From Amycolatopsis iheyensis (GTDB lineage: Bacteria > Actinomycetota > Actinomycetes > Mycobacteriales > Pseudonocardiaceae), in assembly GCF_024703995.1 (NCBI RefSeq), contig NZ_JAMXQV010000030.1:62001-126000 (forward strand): DNA of 64,000 bases, in the 5' to 3' direction. Position numbers and translations under genes: made by a program. Within the stretch, counting starts at the first letter, position 1; the number at the start of each line of letters is the position of its first letter. Below the pieces are notes generated by a model. That model did no database searches, was not told the DNA's origin, and saw nothing but the letters and a program-made list of their open reading frames with translations. Shown piece after piece: positions 6,977 through 15,243 of the stretch.

Positions 6977-9690
6977 TCTCTTGTGGACGGAAGAGCGTCG
7001 AGCTGCCGCCGGACCCGCCGCTCCTCTTCGTCCCGGCCTTGCCGCCGGTACAGCTCGAGTGCTTCCTCCCACGCCTCGCGCGCCTGCCGGTGCCGGGTGA
7101 GCGCGGCGTAAGCGCTGCCGATCCGGTCGAGGGTGCCCGCCACCTCGTACAGCGACCCGATGGCCCGCAGCAGCGTCAGCGCGTCGCGGTAGCGGGAAAC
7201 CGCTTCCTCGTGCCGGCCGGTCCGGTCGGCGATGAAGCCGAGGCTGTCGAGCGTCGTCGCCTGGCCTTCGGCGTCCTCGTGCGCGCGGAAGAGCGTCAAC
7301 GCCGCCTCACAGTTCTCGCGGGCGTGGTCGTGCTCGCCGAGCTGGGCGGCGTACCAGCCGACCGCGTTGAGCGCGCCCGCCTCCCACACCGGGTTCGCCA
7401 GCGTGCGGGCGATCCGCAGCGCCTGCACCGCGTGGTCGTACCCCTTGCGGGGTTCGCCACCGGCCACCCACGCCGCCGCGAGGGTCCGGTGGGTGTGGGT
7501 CTGGTTGGCCGCGTCCGCGTGCGCCTCGGCCAGGGCGAGCGCCCGGTGCAGGTGCTCGATCCCCTCGTCGTGGCGGCCGAGGTCGGCGTGCGCGCGGCCG
7601 AGGAGGCGGTGGGTCAGGATCAGCGCGGCGGGGTCGAGCCGGTGCTCGGCCGCGGCGAGCCCGGTCCGCCACGCGGCGAGCCGGTCCCGGAAGTGCCCGC
7701 GGCGCCGGTGGAACGTCTCCAGCGTCCAGGCCAGGTCCCAGGCCGCCGCGCCGGCGACGTCGAGCGCGGCCAGCAGGCACGGGTGCTCCGCGTCGAACCA
7801 GGCCAGCGCCGCGCGCTCGTCCGGCAACACCTCCGCCGTGACGCCCGCGGGGAGCGGCGCCAGGACGATGGGCGCGCGGTGCGGGTTCTCGAGCCGGTTC
7901 GCCGCGAACGCCGTGTGCAGGTAGCAGCCGACCACCCGGTTCCGCGCCGCGGCCACCGCGCCTTCGGGCAGCCGGCTCGCCGTGTCGGCCGCGTACCGGC
8001 GGATCAGGTCGTGCATCCGGTAGCGGCCCCGCGCGTCCTGGGCCAGCAGCGACGCCTGTTCCAGCCCGAGCAGCAGCCGGCGGGTCTCCGCGGCGGGCTC
8101 GCCGACCAGCGCGGCGGCGGCCGCGAGCCCGATGTCGGGCCCGGGCGCGACGCCGAGCAGGGCGAACGCGCTCGCCTGCGCCGGGGTCAGGGCGTGGTGG
8201 GACCAGGAGAGCACGGCGGGCAGGCTGGCGGTCGGGTCGTCGTCGGCCAGCGCGCCGAGGCCGAGCTCGGCCAGCTCGTCGGCCAGCGCGGCCAGCGACC
8301 GGTGCGGGCGCGTGTGGGCGTGCGCGGCCACGATGCTCAACGCCAGCGGGAACCCGCCGCACAGGGCGATCAGCCGCTCGACGGCCGACTCTTCGGCGCG
8401 GGTGCGGGCCGCGCCGAGCCGGTCGGTGAGCAGCGCGCGGGCCTCGGCGCCGGAGAGCACGTCGAGCGGCAGGTGCCGGGCGGCGTGCCCGGTGACCAGG
8501 CCGGTGAGCCGGAAGCGGCTCGTCACCAGCACGGTGCAGGTGGCACTGCCCGGCAGCAGCGGCGTGACCTGCCGGGTGTCGGCGGCGTTGTCGAGTACCA
8601 GCAGCATCCGCTTCCCGGCGACGAGCCCGCGGAACAGCGCCGCCTGCGCGTGCGGGTCGAGCGGGATGCGGTGCGGTTCGACGCCGAGCGCGTCGAGGAA
8701 CCCGCGCATGGCCGCGGCCGGGTCCATCGGCGCGCTGTCCGGGCTGAACCCGCGCAGGTCGACGAAGAACTGGCCGTCGGGGAAGCGCGCCGCGTGGCGG
8801 TGGGCCCAGTGCAGGGCGAGCCAGGTCTTGCCGATGCCGCCCGCCCCGGCGATGGCGGAGATGACGACGGTGCCGCCCGCGTCGAGCGCCGCGTCCAGCC
8901 GGGCGAGGTCGGCCGAGCGGCCGACGAACGGCCGGGGCGCCGCGGGCAGCTGACGAGCGGTCCGCGTTCCGGGGCCGGGTTCGGCCGACTCCGCCAGCAG
9001 CCGGTTGTGCACCTGCCGCAGGGGTGCGCCGGGATCGGTGCCGAGCTCCTCGGCCAGCCGGGTGTGCACGAGCCGGTAGTGCGCGAGGGCGTCGGCGGTG
9101 CGCCCGGCCTGGTGCAGCGCCGTCATGTACTGCCCGGCGACACGCTCGTCGAGGGGGTGGTTGGCGGCCTGTGCGGCGAGCTCGGCGACCAGCCGGTCGC
9201 CGTGGCCGAGCGCGAGCCGGGCGTCGGCCAGGTCCCGCTCCGCGGCCAGGCGTTCCTGGCCGAGGCGTTCCCGTTCGGCTTCGGCCCACTCGCCGTCGAG
9301 CCCGGTCAGCGCCTCGCCGCGCCACAGGGCCAGCGCCTCGGTCAGCGCGCGGGCGGCCTGTTCGGGGTCGCCGGCGGCCCGGGCGGTGGCGGTCAGTTCG
9401 CGGAACCGGTGCAGGTCGACCGGCCCGGTCAGCAGGTACCCGCCGGAGCGGTGCAGGATGGCGAGCCCTTCGGCGCCGGCGAGTGCCTGGCGCAGCCGGG
9501 AGAGGTAGCTGTAGAGCGTGGCCCGGCCCCGCCGCGGCGGCTGCGCGCCCCAGACGCGTTCGACCAGCCGATCGGCGGCCACGACCCGGCCGCCTTCGAC
9601 GGCCAGCGCGGCCAGCAGGCACCGCTGTCGGGCCGGCCCCAGGTCGACGGCCTCATCCCGCACGGTGACCTCGCCGAGCACGCAGAGCAT
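6973..9690 (-). CDS. SARP/AfsR-type transcriptional regulator (BTAD, NB-ARC, TPR)
   Basis: 905 residues from ATG 9690, chosen because an AGGGGAGGTG ribosome site lies just upstream; longer starts lack one. Order: winged-helix DNA-binding domain (1-90), bacterial transcriptional activator domain (about 95-245), NB-ARC ATPase with Walker A G-A-G-G-I-G-K-T at 282-289 and a V-L-D-N-A-A-D Walker-B-like stretch, then TPR repeats (G-R-H-x-E-A-V-S-R-Y-R-D-A-L and similar). Such proteins activate secondary metabolism or morphogenesis genes. No biosynthetic cluster adjoins it, so the target is unknown. A paralogue of near-equal size and the same architecture is at 40504-43260. Confidence 0.9.
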   Translation of the reverse strand: MLCVLGEVTVRDEAVDLGPARQRCLLAALAVEGGRVVAADRLVERVWGAQPPRRGRATLYSYLSRLRQALAGAEGLAILHRSGGYLLTGPVDLHRFRELTATARAAGDPEQAARALTEALALWRGEALTGLDGEWAEAERERLGQERLAAERDLADARLALGHGDRLVAELAAQAANHPLDERVAGQYMTALHQAGRTADALAHYRLVHTRLAEELGTDPGAPLRQVHNRLLAESAEPGPGTRTARQLPAAPRPFVGRSADLARLDAALDAGGTVVISAIAGAGGIGKTWLALHWAHRHAARFPDGQFFVDLRGFSPDSAPMDPAAAMRGFLDALGVEPHRIPLDPHAQAALFRGLVAGKRMLLVLDNAADTRQVTPLLPGSATCTVLVTSRFRLTGLVTGHAARHLPLDVLSGAEARALLTDRLGAARTRAEESAVERLIALCGGFPLALSIVAAHAHTRPHRSLAALADELAELGLGALADDDPTASLPAVLSWSHHALTPAQASAFALLGVAPGPDIGLAAAAALVGEPAAETRRLLLGLEQASLLAQDARGRYRMHDLIRRYAADTASRLPEGAVAAARNRVVGCYLHTAFAANRLENPHRAPIVLAPLPAGVTAEVLPDERAALAWFDAEHPCLLAALDVAGAAAWDLAWTLETFHRRRGHFRDRLAAWRTGLAAAEHRLDPAALILTHRLLGRAHADLGRHDEGIEHLHRALALAEAHADAANQTHTHRTLAAAWVAGGEPRKGYDHAVQALRIARTLANPVWEAGALNAVGWYAAQLGEHDHARENCEAALTLFRAHEDAEGQATTLDSLGFIADRTGRHEEAVSRYRDALTLLRAIGSLYEVAGTLDRIGSAYAALTRHRQAREAWEEALELYRRQGRDEEERRVRRQLDALPSTRD

Positions 9691-9796
9691 CGCCGAGCAC
9701 CTCCCCTGACCAGCGTGATGCAGAAATCCCGCAAGGATTACACACGATCCTGCCCCGAGAGTGTGCCGCGACGGCACCGAGCAGCCGGGAGGAAGC

Positions 9797-10062
9797 ATGC
9801 GCAGGACGGTCCGGGCCTGGGTCCCGCTCGTCGCACTGGCCGTGTCGGCGGCGGCCCCGGGCGAGGTTCCGCCGGACCCCTCGTAACGGCCCGGATCGCC
9901 CCCGCCAGGGTGGTCCGGGCCGAGGAGCCGGGGTTCCGGTCCGTGTCGGTGGTGGTGTGGCGGACGTCGACGGTGGTGGGGCCGGCGGGGGAGCGGTGGC
10001 TGGTTGTGCGGGCCGCGCGCCGGGAGTTCGTGGTCGTCGCGCCGGGTGTGGATCCGCAGTAG
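9797..10062 (+). pseudogene. Possible frameshifted small secreted protein
   Basis: ATG 9797, after a GGGAGGAAGC ribosome site, opens a signal-peptide-like stretch (M-R-R-T-V-R-A-W-V-P-L-V-A-L-A-V-S-A) that stops after 29 codons at 9886. Another frame continues with P-G-F-R-S-V-S-V-V-V-W-R-T-S-T-V-V-G, then G-E-R-W-L-V-V-R-A-A-R-R-E-F, and stops at 10062. One frameshift would join them into a secreted protein of about 88 residues, so this looks like a decayed gene. It is divergent from the SARP gene. A true 29-residue peptide remains possible. Confidence 0.35.
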
Positions 10063-10184
10063 TCGGCCGCTGGGGTGGCCGAGGGGGGAGCAGTGGTGGG
10101 TCATGCGGGTCGCGCGCCGGGAGTTCGTGGTCATCGCGCCGGGCGCGGACCCGCGCTAGTCAGCCGCCGGGGTGGCCGCAGGCG
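9991..10184. repeat. 97-bp imperfect tandem duplication
   Basis: Two copies, 9991-10087 and 10088-10184. Each runs from GAGC[GA]GTGG through CGCGCGCCGGGAGTTCGTGG to a TAG stop (10060-10062 and 10157-10159) and on into GGTGGCC. The period is not a multiple of 3, so the second copy is in a different frame. The right copy reaches into the 3' end of the minus-strand gene at 10160. Confidence 0.75.
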
Positions 10185-10360
10185 TACGTCGAGGCGGCGG
10201 CGAGGGTGACGCACGCCGGGCAGGAGTTCACCGGCCGGTCGCGGCGGCCGAAGTACGGGTGCTTCGCGCCGCACAGCGCCGTGAGCACCTCGCCCGGCTT
10301 CGGGTCCGGGTGGCACCGCGGGCAGAAGGCGTGCGCCGCGCGTTCGACGTCCGTGCTCAT
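10160..10360 (-). CDS. Small Cys-rich, probably zinc-binding protein
   Basis: 66 residues, MSTDVERAAHAFCPRCHPDP at the N-terminus. Cysteines occur as C-P-R-C-H, A-L-C-G-A-K-H, C-P-A-C and Y-A-C-G-H, a spacing that suits one or two zinc ribbons. No signal peptide or membrane helix is visible. It lies 2 bases downstream of the DUF6010-type gene and is probably co-transcribed with it. Its function is unknown. Confidence 0.6.
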   Translation of the reverse strand: MSTDVERAAHAFCPRCHPDPKPGEVLTALCGAKHPYFGRRDRPVNSCPACVTLAAASTYACGHPGG

Positions 10361-10362
10361 GC

Positions 10363-10779
10363 TCAGCGGGGTACCCGCGGCTCGACCGCGCCAACCCGCC
10401 GGAACCACGCCGTGACCGGGCGGCCGCCGGTGAAGCACCAGATCGCGATGACCGGGTCGCAGAACGCGCAGCCGAACGACGAGTCGTGCGCGAACGGCAG
10501 GATCGGCTGGCCCTTGAGGTGGTGGACGACGTCCCACCCGGTGTGCAGGAGCCAGCCGATCCCGATGAACGTCCACGAGTCGAGCCCGCGGAAGGCGACG
10601 TAGGTCAGCACCGCGCAGAAGGCCAGTTCCCACGGCCCGAGCGCGCCGCCGGACAGGTAGGCGGCGCCGGCGCCGGCCACCATCACGGCGTTGAACTTGC
10701 GCCGGTGCGGCTCGGCGATCAGGGAGTTGAGCAGGACGTAGAGGAGGCCGATCAGGATCGGCGCCAGCACGGCGATCAT
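10363..10779 (-). CDS. DUF6010-type integral membrane protein
   Basis: 138 residues with about four hydrophobic helices (M-I-A-V-L-A-P-I-L-I-G-L-L-Y-V-L-L; A-V-M-V-A-G-A-G-A-A-Y-L; L-A-F-C-A-V-L-T-Y-V-A). Family-typical phrases are G-I-G-W-L-L-H-T-G-W-D-V-V-H-H-L and S-S-F-G-C-A-F-C-D-P-V-I-A-I-W. The conserved His and Cys residues suggest metal or haem contact, but no function is established to my knowledge. It begins a two-gene unit, divergent from the TetR gene. Confidence 0.75.
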   Translation of the reverse strand: MIAVLAPILIGLLYVLLNSLIAEPHRRKFNAVMVAGAGAAYLSGGALGPWELAFCAVLTYVAFRGLDSWTFIGIGWLLHTGWDVVHHLKGQPILPFAHDSSFGCAFCDPVIAIWCFTGGRPVTAWFRRVGAVEPRVPR

Positions 10780-10907
10780 GGTCGAGCACGCTAGGTTCGG
10801 CCGTCCCGGGCGGCCAGTGGCTGTCCGGCCAGGGTCCGCCGGATTCTCGCCACCGGCGCGTTTCCGTAAGGTAGGGCCACCAGATGATCGGCTGACCAGG
10901 TGGTTCG

Positions 10908-11549
10908 ATGAACGTGAAGGCGGCCCGCGCGAGTGCGACGCGGGAGAGCATCCTCGTGACGGCGGAGCGGCTCTTCGCCGAGCACGGGGTGCACGTGGTG
11001 TCCAACCGGCACATCAGCGAGGCCGCCGGGCAGGGCAACAACGCCGCGGTCAACTACCACTTCGGCACCAAGGTGGACCTGGTCCGCGCGATCATCCGCA
11101 AGCACTCGGATCGGATGGAGGCCCTGCGCGCGGAGCTCGTCGAGGCCGTCGACGGCGCGGGTTCGCTGCGCGACTGGGTGGCCTGCCTGGTCCGCCCGAG
11201 CACGACGTACCTGCGGGAGCTGGGCGCGCCGACGTGGTTCGCCCGGTTCAGCGCCCAGGTGATGACCGACCCGGCGCTGCGGGAGCTGATCGCGGAGGAG
11301 TCCCTGGCGTCGCCGGCGCTGGCCCGCGCGGTCGAGGGCATGAACCGCAGCATGGACGGCTTGCCCCCGGACGTCCGCGCGGAACGCGGTGACATGGCGC
11401 GGCAGCTGATGATCCACATGACGGCGGAGCGCGAGCGGGCGTTGGCGGAGGGGACGGCGACGCCGCGGGCGAGCTGGGACGACGCGGGGACGGGCCTGAT
11501 CGACGCGATCACCGGGCTGATCCTGGCCCCGGTGACGCCGCCTTCCTGA
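10908..11549 (+). CDS. TetR/AcrR-family transcriptional regulator
   Basis: 213 residues. The N-terminal helix-turn-helix is clear (R-E-S-I-L-V-T-A-E-R-L-F-A-E-H-G, then I-S-E-A-A-G-Q-G-N-N-A-A-V-N-Y-H-F-G-T-K). The ligand domain (about 60-213) is not diagnostic. An imperfect inverted repeat with CCACC/GGTGG arms lies just upstream (about 10878-10903) together with TAAGGT, a possible -10, so autoregulation is plausible. It is divergent from the DUF6010 gene and lies 199 bases before the D-peptide gene series, separated from it by a strong hairpin. Its target could be either side. Confidence 0.88.
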   Translation: MNVKAARASATRESILVTAERLFAEHGVHVVSNRHISEAAGQGNNAAVNYHFGTKVDLVRAIIRKHSDRMEALRAELVEAVDGAGSLRDWVACLVRPSTTYLRELGAPTWFARFSAQVMTDPALRELIAEESLASPALARAVEGMNRSMDGLPPDVRAERGDMARQLMIHMTAERERALAEGTATPRASWDDAGTGLIDAITGLILAPVTPPS

Positions 11550-11562
11550 CCCACGCCGGTGC

Positions 11563-11623
11563 CAAGCGCCCCAATGTGGCCTTCGGTGCGTCTGACGCAA
11601 CCAAGGCCACATTGGGGCGCTTG
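11563..11623. terminator. Long perfect hairpin after the TetR gene
   Basis: Two 21-base arms (11563-11583 and 11603-11623) are perfectly complementary, with a 19-base loop that itself contains TGCGTC-T-GACGCA. It sits 14 bases after the TetR stop and should isolate it from the next operon. No T-run follows, as is usual in high-GC actinobacteria. The arms contain GCCCCAATGTGGCC and may belong to a dispersed palindrome family. Confidence 0.7.
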
Positions 11624-11638
11624 AGCGGGACCGAGCCG

Positions 11639-11690
11639 GTTCGTCCGCGCGGATCAAGACCGGCGCCGCGGTTCGTCGCCGCGGACGAAC
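11639..11690. promoter_or_regulatory. Operator pair upstream of the D-peptide operon
   Basis: A perfect GTTCGTC-GCCGCG-GACGAAC site at 11671-11690 and a weaker one 32 bases upstream (GTTCGTC-CGCGCG-GATCAAG, 11639-11658). The strong site lies about 20 bases before TAACGT (about 11711), a plausible -10, so it would overlap the -35 region of the GTG 11748 gene. The same architecture recurs at 14277 and 17773. Confidence 0.6.
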
Positions 11691-11747
11691 GGTGCCGCCC
11701 CCATTCCTCCTAACGTCGCCGGGAAGCGACGACGAGGAGGCTGACGG

Positions 11748-13220
11748 GTGCGGACACTCTTGCGGGGCGGACGGGTCGTGGACCCCGGGACCGGGTTCGA
11801 CGGCGTCGCCGACGTGCTCCTGGACGACGGCAAGGTCGAGGCCGTCGGCACCGGGCTCGGCGCGGAAAACGCCACGGAGGTCGACGTCGGCGGGCTCGTC
11901 GTCGGGCCAGGGTTCGTCGATCTGCACAGTCACGTGCACTCCGTCGCCGGGCAGCGGCTGCAGGCCATGGACGGCGTCACCACCGCCCTCGACCTCGAGG
12001 CCGGCCTGATGCCCGTCGACCGCGCGTACGCCGAAGCCGCGAAAGCCGGCCGGCCGCTGCACTACGGCTTTTCCGCCTCCTGGGGCGCCGCCCGCGCGCA
12101 GGTCCTCGCGGACATCGCGCCCGACGCGAGCATCGAGAGCGGGCTCGCCGTCCTCGGGAACCCCCGGTGGCAACGGAGCTCCTCGAAAGCAGAACTCCAA
12201 GCCTGGCTGTCGCTGCTCGAGGGCGAGCTGGCCAAGGGCGCGCTGGGCATCGGCATCCTCATGGGCTACGCGCCGGCGACCGAGCCCGGCGAGTTCCTCG
12301 CCGTCGCCCACCTCGCCGCGAAGGCCGGGGTGCCGACCTACACCCACGTGCGCGAGCTCGTCGAGGTCGACCCGGACATCCCCGTCGACGGCTCGGTCGA
12401 GATCGTCGCCGCCGCGGGGGAGACCGGCGCCGCGATGCACCACTGCCACGTCAACAGCACCTCCGGCCACCACATCGACCGCGTCCTCGCCACCCTCGAC
12501 ACCGCCCGCCGCGAAGGCTCGCGCGTCACCGTCGAGGCCTACCCCTACGGCGCGGGCAGCACCGCCGTCGGCGCCGCGTTCATCGAGCCGGAACGCCTGA
12601 AGCTCAAGGGACTCGGGCCGTCGAGCGTCGTCATCCTCGAGACGGGGGAGCGGGTCCGCGACGAAGCCCGGCTGCGGCAGCTCCGCGCGCAGGACCCGGG
12701 TGCACCCTGTCTGCTGGAGTTCCTCGACGAGACGAACGACCGCGACCGGAACCTGCTGCACCAGGCCCTCGCGTTCCCCGACGCCGTCGTCGCCAGCGAC
12801 GCGATGCCGGTGTACTGGAAGGACGGCCGCACCGAGTCCACCGACTGGCCGCTGCCGGCCGGCGGCACCACGCACCCGCGGACCGCGGGCACCTTCGCCA
12901 AGACCCTGCGCCTGATGGTCCGCGAAGCCGGGGCGTGGAGCTGGCTCGAAGCCTTCCGCCGCTGCTCCTACCTGCCGTCGCGGCTCCTCGACGACGTCGC
13001 GCCGTCGGCCCGCGGCAAGGGCCACCTCGGCGCCGGGGCCGACGCCGACCTGGTCGTGATCGACCCCGCCAAGATCACCGACACGGCCACCTACACCGAC
13101 CCCACCCGCCCGTCGGTCGGCGTCCGGCACCTCTACGTCGCCGGAGTTCCCGTGGTCACCGAAGGGAACTTGAACACCGACGCGTTGCCCGGCCAGCCGC
13201 TGCGGGGTGAGCCGAAGTGA
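11748..13220 (+). CDS. D-aminoacylase-like amidohydrolase
   Basis: 490 residues from GTG 11748, after GAGGAGGC. Amidohydrolase-superfamily beta-alpha barrel in the group of N-acyl-D-amino-acid deacylases and dihydroorotase-like proteins. Metal site G-F-V-D-L-H-S-H-V-H (H60, H62, H64), later T-H-V-R-E-L and H-H-C-H-V-N-S-T-S, and a C-terminal A-D-A-D-L-V-V-I-D strand that closes the small sandwich. No signal peptide, so cytoplasmic. It heads a 17-kb same-strand series and overlaps the M20 gene by 4 bases. Releasing free D-amino acids from N-acylated forms would feed the downstream racemase route; this is inferred from context. Confidence 0.82.
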   Translation: MRTLLRGGRVVDPGTGFDGVADVLLDDGKVEAVGTGLGAENATEVDVGGLVVGPGFVDLHSHVHSVAGQRLQAMDGVTTALDLEAGLMPVDRAYAEAAKAGRPLHYGFSASWGAARAQVLADIAPDASIESGLAVLGNPRWQRSSSKAELQAWLSLLEGELAKGALGIGILMGYAPATEPGEFLAVAHLAAKAGVPTYTHVRELVEVDPDIPVDGSVEIVAAAGETGAAMHHCHVNSTSGHHIDRVLATLDTARREGSRVTVEAYPYGAGSTAVGAAFIEPERLKLKGLGPSSVVILETGERVRDEARLRQLRAQDPGAPCLLEFLDETNDRDRNLLHQALAFPDAVVASDAMPVYWKDGRTESTDWPLPAGGTTHPRTAGTFAKTLRLMVREAGAWSWLEAFRRCSYLPSRLLDDVAPSARGKGHLGAGADADLVVIDPAKITDTATYTDPTRPSVGVRHLYVAGVPVVTEGNLNTDALPGQPLRGEPK

Positions 13221-14329
13221 TCGACGACATCGAGACGCTCGTCCGTTGCGAGTCACCGTCCAAGGACCACGAAGCCGTCGCGCGCAGTGCCGAGGCCGTC
13301 GCGAAGATCGGCCACCGGCTCCTCGGCGTCGAGCCCGAGCGCATCGTCACCGACGGCTGCACGCACCTGCGCTGGCAGTTCGGAGAGCCGAGGGTGCTCC
13401 TGCTCGGCCACCACGACACCGTGTGGCCACTGGGATCCCTGGAAACACACCCGTTCGAAGTCCGCGACGGCGTCCTGCGCGGACCGGGCTGCTTCGACAT
13501 GAAGGCCGGCGTCGTGATGGCCCTGCACGCGGCCGCCGCGCTGGCCGACCGCGACGGCGTGTCGATCCTCATCACCGGTGACGAGGAAATCGGCTCACCG
13601 CTGTCGCGCACGCTCATCGAGGAAGAAGCCAAGAGCTGCGCCGCGGTATTCGTGCTCGAAGCCTCGGCCGACGGCGGCGCGCTGAAGACCCGCCGCAAAG
13701 GTGTTTCCCTGTACCGGATCGAGATCGAAGGCCGGGCCGCGCACGCCGGCCTCGAACCTGAAAAGGGCGTCAACGCCGGCATCGAGGTCGCCCACCAGAT
13801 CCTCGCCGTCGCCGCGCTCGCCGATCCCGCGAAGGGCACCACCGTCGTCCCGACCGCGCTGAGCGCCGGGACCACCACGAACACCGTGCCCGCCAAGGCA
13901 AGCGTCGCCGTCGACGCCCGCGTGTGGGACGCCGCCGAGCAGGTCCGCGTCGACCGCGCGATCAGAAACCTCAAGCCGGTGACCGAAAACGCCCGGATCC
14001 ACATCGTCGGCGGCATCAACCGGCCGCCACTGGACGCCAAGGCGTCGGCGGAGCTGTTCGCCCTGGCGAACGAACTCGGCGGACCGCTCACCGAGGCGGC
14101 GGTCGGGGGTGCCTCCGACGGCAACTTCACGGCAGGACTGGGCATTCCGACGCTCGACGGCCTCGGCGCGGTCGGCGGCGGCGCGCACGCCGACGACGAG
14201 CACGTCCTCGTCGCCGAGCTGGACCGCCGCACCGCCTTGCTGAAAGCGCTCACCGAAACCGTGCTGAACCACCGGAGTTCGTCCGCGCCGACGAACGCGC
14301 CGGGTGAATCCGGTGCGGCACAACGGTGA
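13217..14329 (+). CDS. M20-family metallopeptidase (candidate N-succinyl-amino-acid hydrolase)
   Basis: 370 residues from GTG 13217. Dinuclear-zinc site of the M20 (carboxypeptidase G2/ArgE/DapE) type: G-H-H-D-T-V-W (H66, D68 area), G-C-F-D-M-K-A-G (D94), T-G-D-E-E-I-G-S (E123-E124), a dimerisation lid with G-R-A-A-H-A-G, and a C-terminal G-G-G-A-H-A-D-D-E-H. In the Geobacillus kaustophilus D-to-L conversion pathway an M20 enzyme removes succinate from N-succinyl-L-amino acids after racemisation; here M20, GNAT and racemase genes are adjacent, so I infer the same role. The C-terminal codons overlap an operator-like repeat at 14277-14296. Confidence 0.85.
   Translation: MIDDIETLVRCESPSKDHEAVARSAEAVAKIGHRLLGVEPERIVTDGCTHLRWQFGEPRVLLLGHHDTVWPLGSLETHPFEVRDGVLRGPGCFDMKAGVVMALHAAAALADRDGVSILITGDEEIGSPLSRTLIEEEAKSCAAVFVLEASADGGALKTRRKGVSLYRIEIEGRAAHAGLEPEKGVNAGIEVAHQILAVAALADPAKGTTVVPTALSAGTTTNTVPAKASVAVDARVWDAAEQVRVDRAIRNLKPVTENARIHIVGGINRPPLDAKASAELFALANELGGPLTEAAVGGASDGNFTAGLGIPTLDGLGAVGGGAHADDEHVLVAELDRRTALLKALTETVLNHRSSSAPTNAPGESGAAQR
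14277..14296. promoter_or_regulatory. Operator-like repeat inside the end of the M20 gene
   Basis: GTTCGTC-CGCGCC-GACGAAC, a perfect 7-bp inverted repeat with a 6-bp spacer, identical in architecture to 11671-11690. It lies within the last codons of the M20 gene, 66 bases before the GNAT start. Confidence 0.5.
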
Positions 14330-14361
14330 CCGGCGGGCCGCGGGTGGAGAGGATTCCAGGC

Positions 14362-15243
14362 GTGACAGAAGTCGTGACGAACACAGCCCCGCCGCTGCGG
14401 GACGAGGCGGCCGCCGCGGCGACCGCCGCCGCCACGGCCTCGGGGGTCGAAGTCCGCACCCTGGCCGAGGTCGCCGACCTGACCGCCGTGACGCGGCTCT
14501 TCGAGTCGATCTGGCGTCCCGCTCCCGGCAACCAGCCCGTGACGACCGAACTGCTGCGGGCCATGGTGTCCGCGGGCAACTACGTCGCGGGCGCGTTCGA
14601 CGGACCCGAGCTCCTCGGCGCCTGCTTCGGGTTCTTCGGCGGTCCCGCGAAGGGGGGACTGCACAGCCACATCGCCGGGGTCGCCACCGCCGGGCACGGC
14701 CGCGGCATCGGCTTCGCGCTCAAGCTGCACCAGCGTGCTTGGGCGCTGCGCCAGGACGTCCCGGTGATCTCCTGGACGTTCGACCCGCTGGTCCGCCGCA
14801 ACGCCCACTTCAACCTGACCAAGCTCGCCGCGCTGCCCGACCAGTACCTGCCCGACTTCTACGGCCCGATGAACGACGGCATCAACGGCGCGGGGGACAC
14901 CGACCGGATCATGGCCGTCTGGGACCTGGCGAGCCCGTCCGTGCGGGCCGCCGCCGAGGGCAAGCCGGCCCGGCTCGACGCGGCCACGCTGACGCGGCAG
15001 GGTGCCGCGGTGGCGCTGGCGGCGGGCCCCGACGGCGGCCCGGTCACCGGACCGGCCGACGCGCGGGTCGTGCTCGTCGCCGTCCCGCCCGACATCGAAA
15101 CGCTGCGGCGCGTCGACCCCGGCCAGGGCCGGGCGTGGCGGGTCGCGCTGCGGGAGGTGCTGGGCGGCCTGCTGGCCGAGGGCGCCTCGGTCGTCGGATT
15201 CGATCGTGCCGGCTGGTACGTGGTCGCGAAGGAGCAGTCGTGA
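14362..15243 (+). CDS. GNAT-superfamily acyltransferase (candidate D-amino-acid N-succinyltransferase)
   Basis: 293 residues from GTG 14362, chosen for the GGAGAGGA ribosome site 8 bases upstream; GTG 14326, overlapping the M20 stop, is the alternative. GNAT elements: L-A-E-V-A-D-L-T-A-V-T-R-L-F-E-S-I-W at the start, and the acyl-CoA loop region V-A-T-A-G-H-G-R-G-I-G-F-A-L-K-L-H-Q-R. Sequence is of the COG3375 type that often accompanies racemase/MenC-like genes. In the Geobacillus pathway a GNAT enzyme succinylates D-amino acids before racemisation. Here it sits directly before the racemase with a 4-base overlap, so that role is inferred. The C-terminal ~90 residues are an extra domain I do not recognise. 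Confidence 0.75.
   Translation: MTEVVTNTAPPLRDEAAAAATAAATASGVEVRTLAEVADLTAVTRLFESIWRPAPGNQPVTTELLRAMVSAGNYVAGAFDGPELLGACFGFFGGPAKGGLHSHIAGVATAGHGRGIGFALKLHQRAWALRQDVPVISWTFDPLVRRNAHFNLTKLAALPDQYLPDFYGPMNDGINGAGDTDRIMAVWDLASPSVRAAAEGKPARLDAATLTRQGAAVALAAGPDGGPVTGPADARVVLVAVPPDIETLRRVDPGQGRAWRVALREVLGGLLAEGASVVGFDRAGWYVVAKEQS

Noticed and set aside
4430..7072. 880-codon minus-strand open frame
   Set aside because: It crosses the ArsR and MFS genes in other frames and has no family resemblance except the short insert at 5885-6013; it is a shadow of GC-rich coding sequence.
10486..10794. Plus-strand frame opposite the DUF6010 gene
   Set aside because: The minus-strand protein matches a known membrane family; this frame is its antisense shadow.
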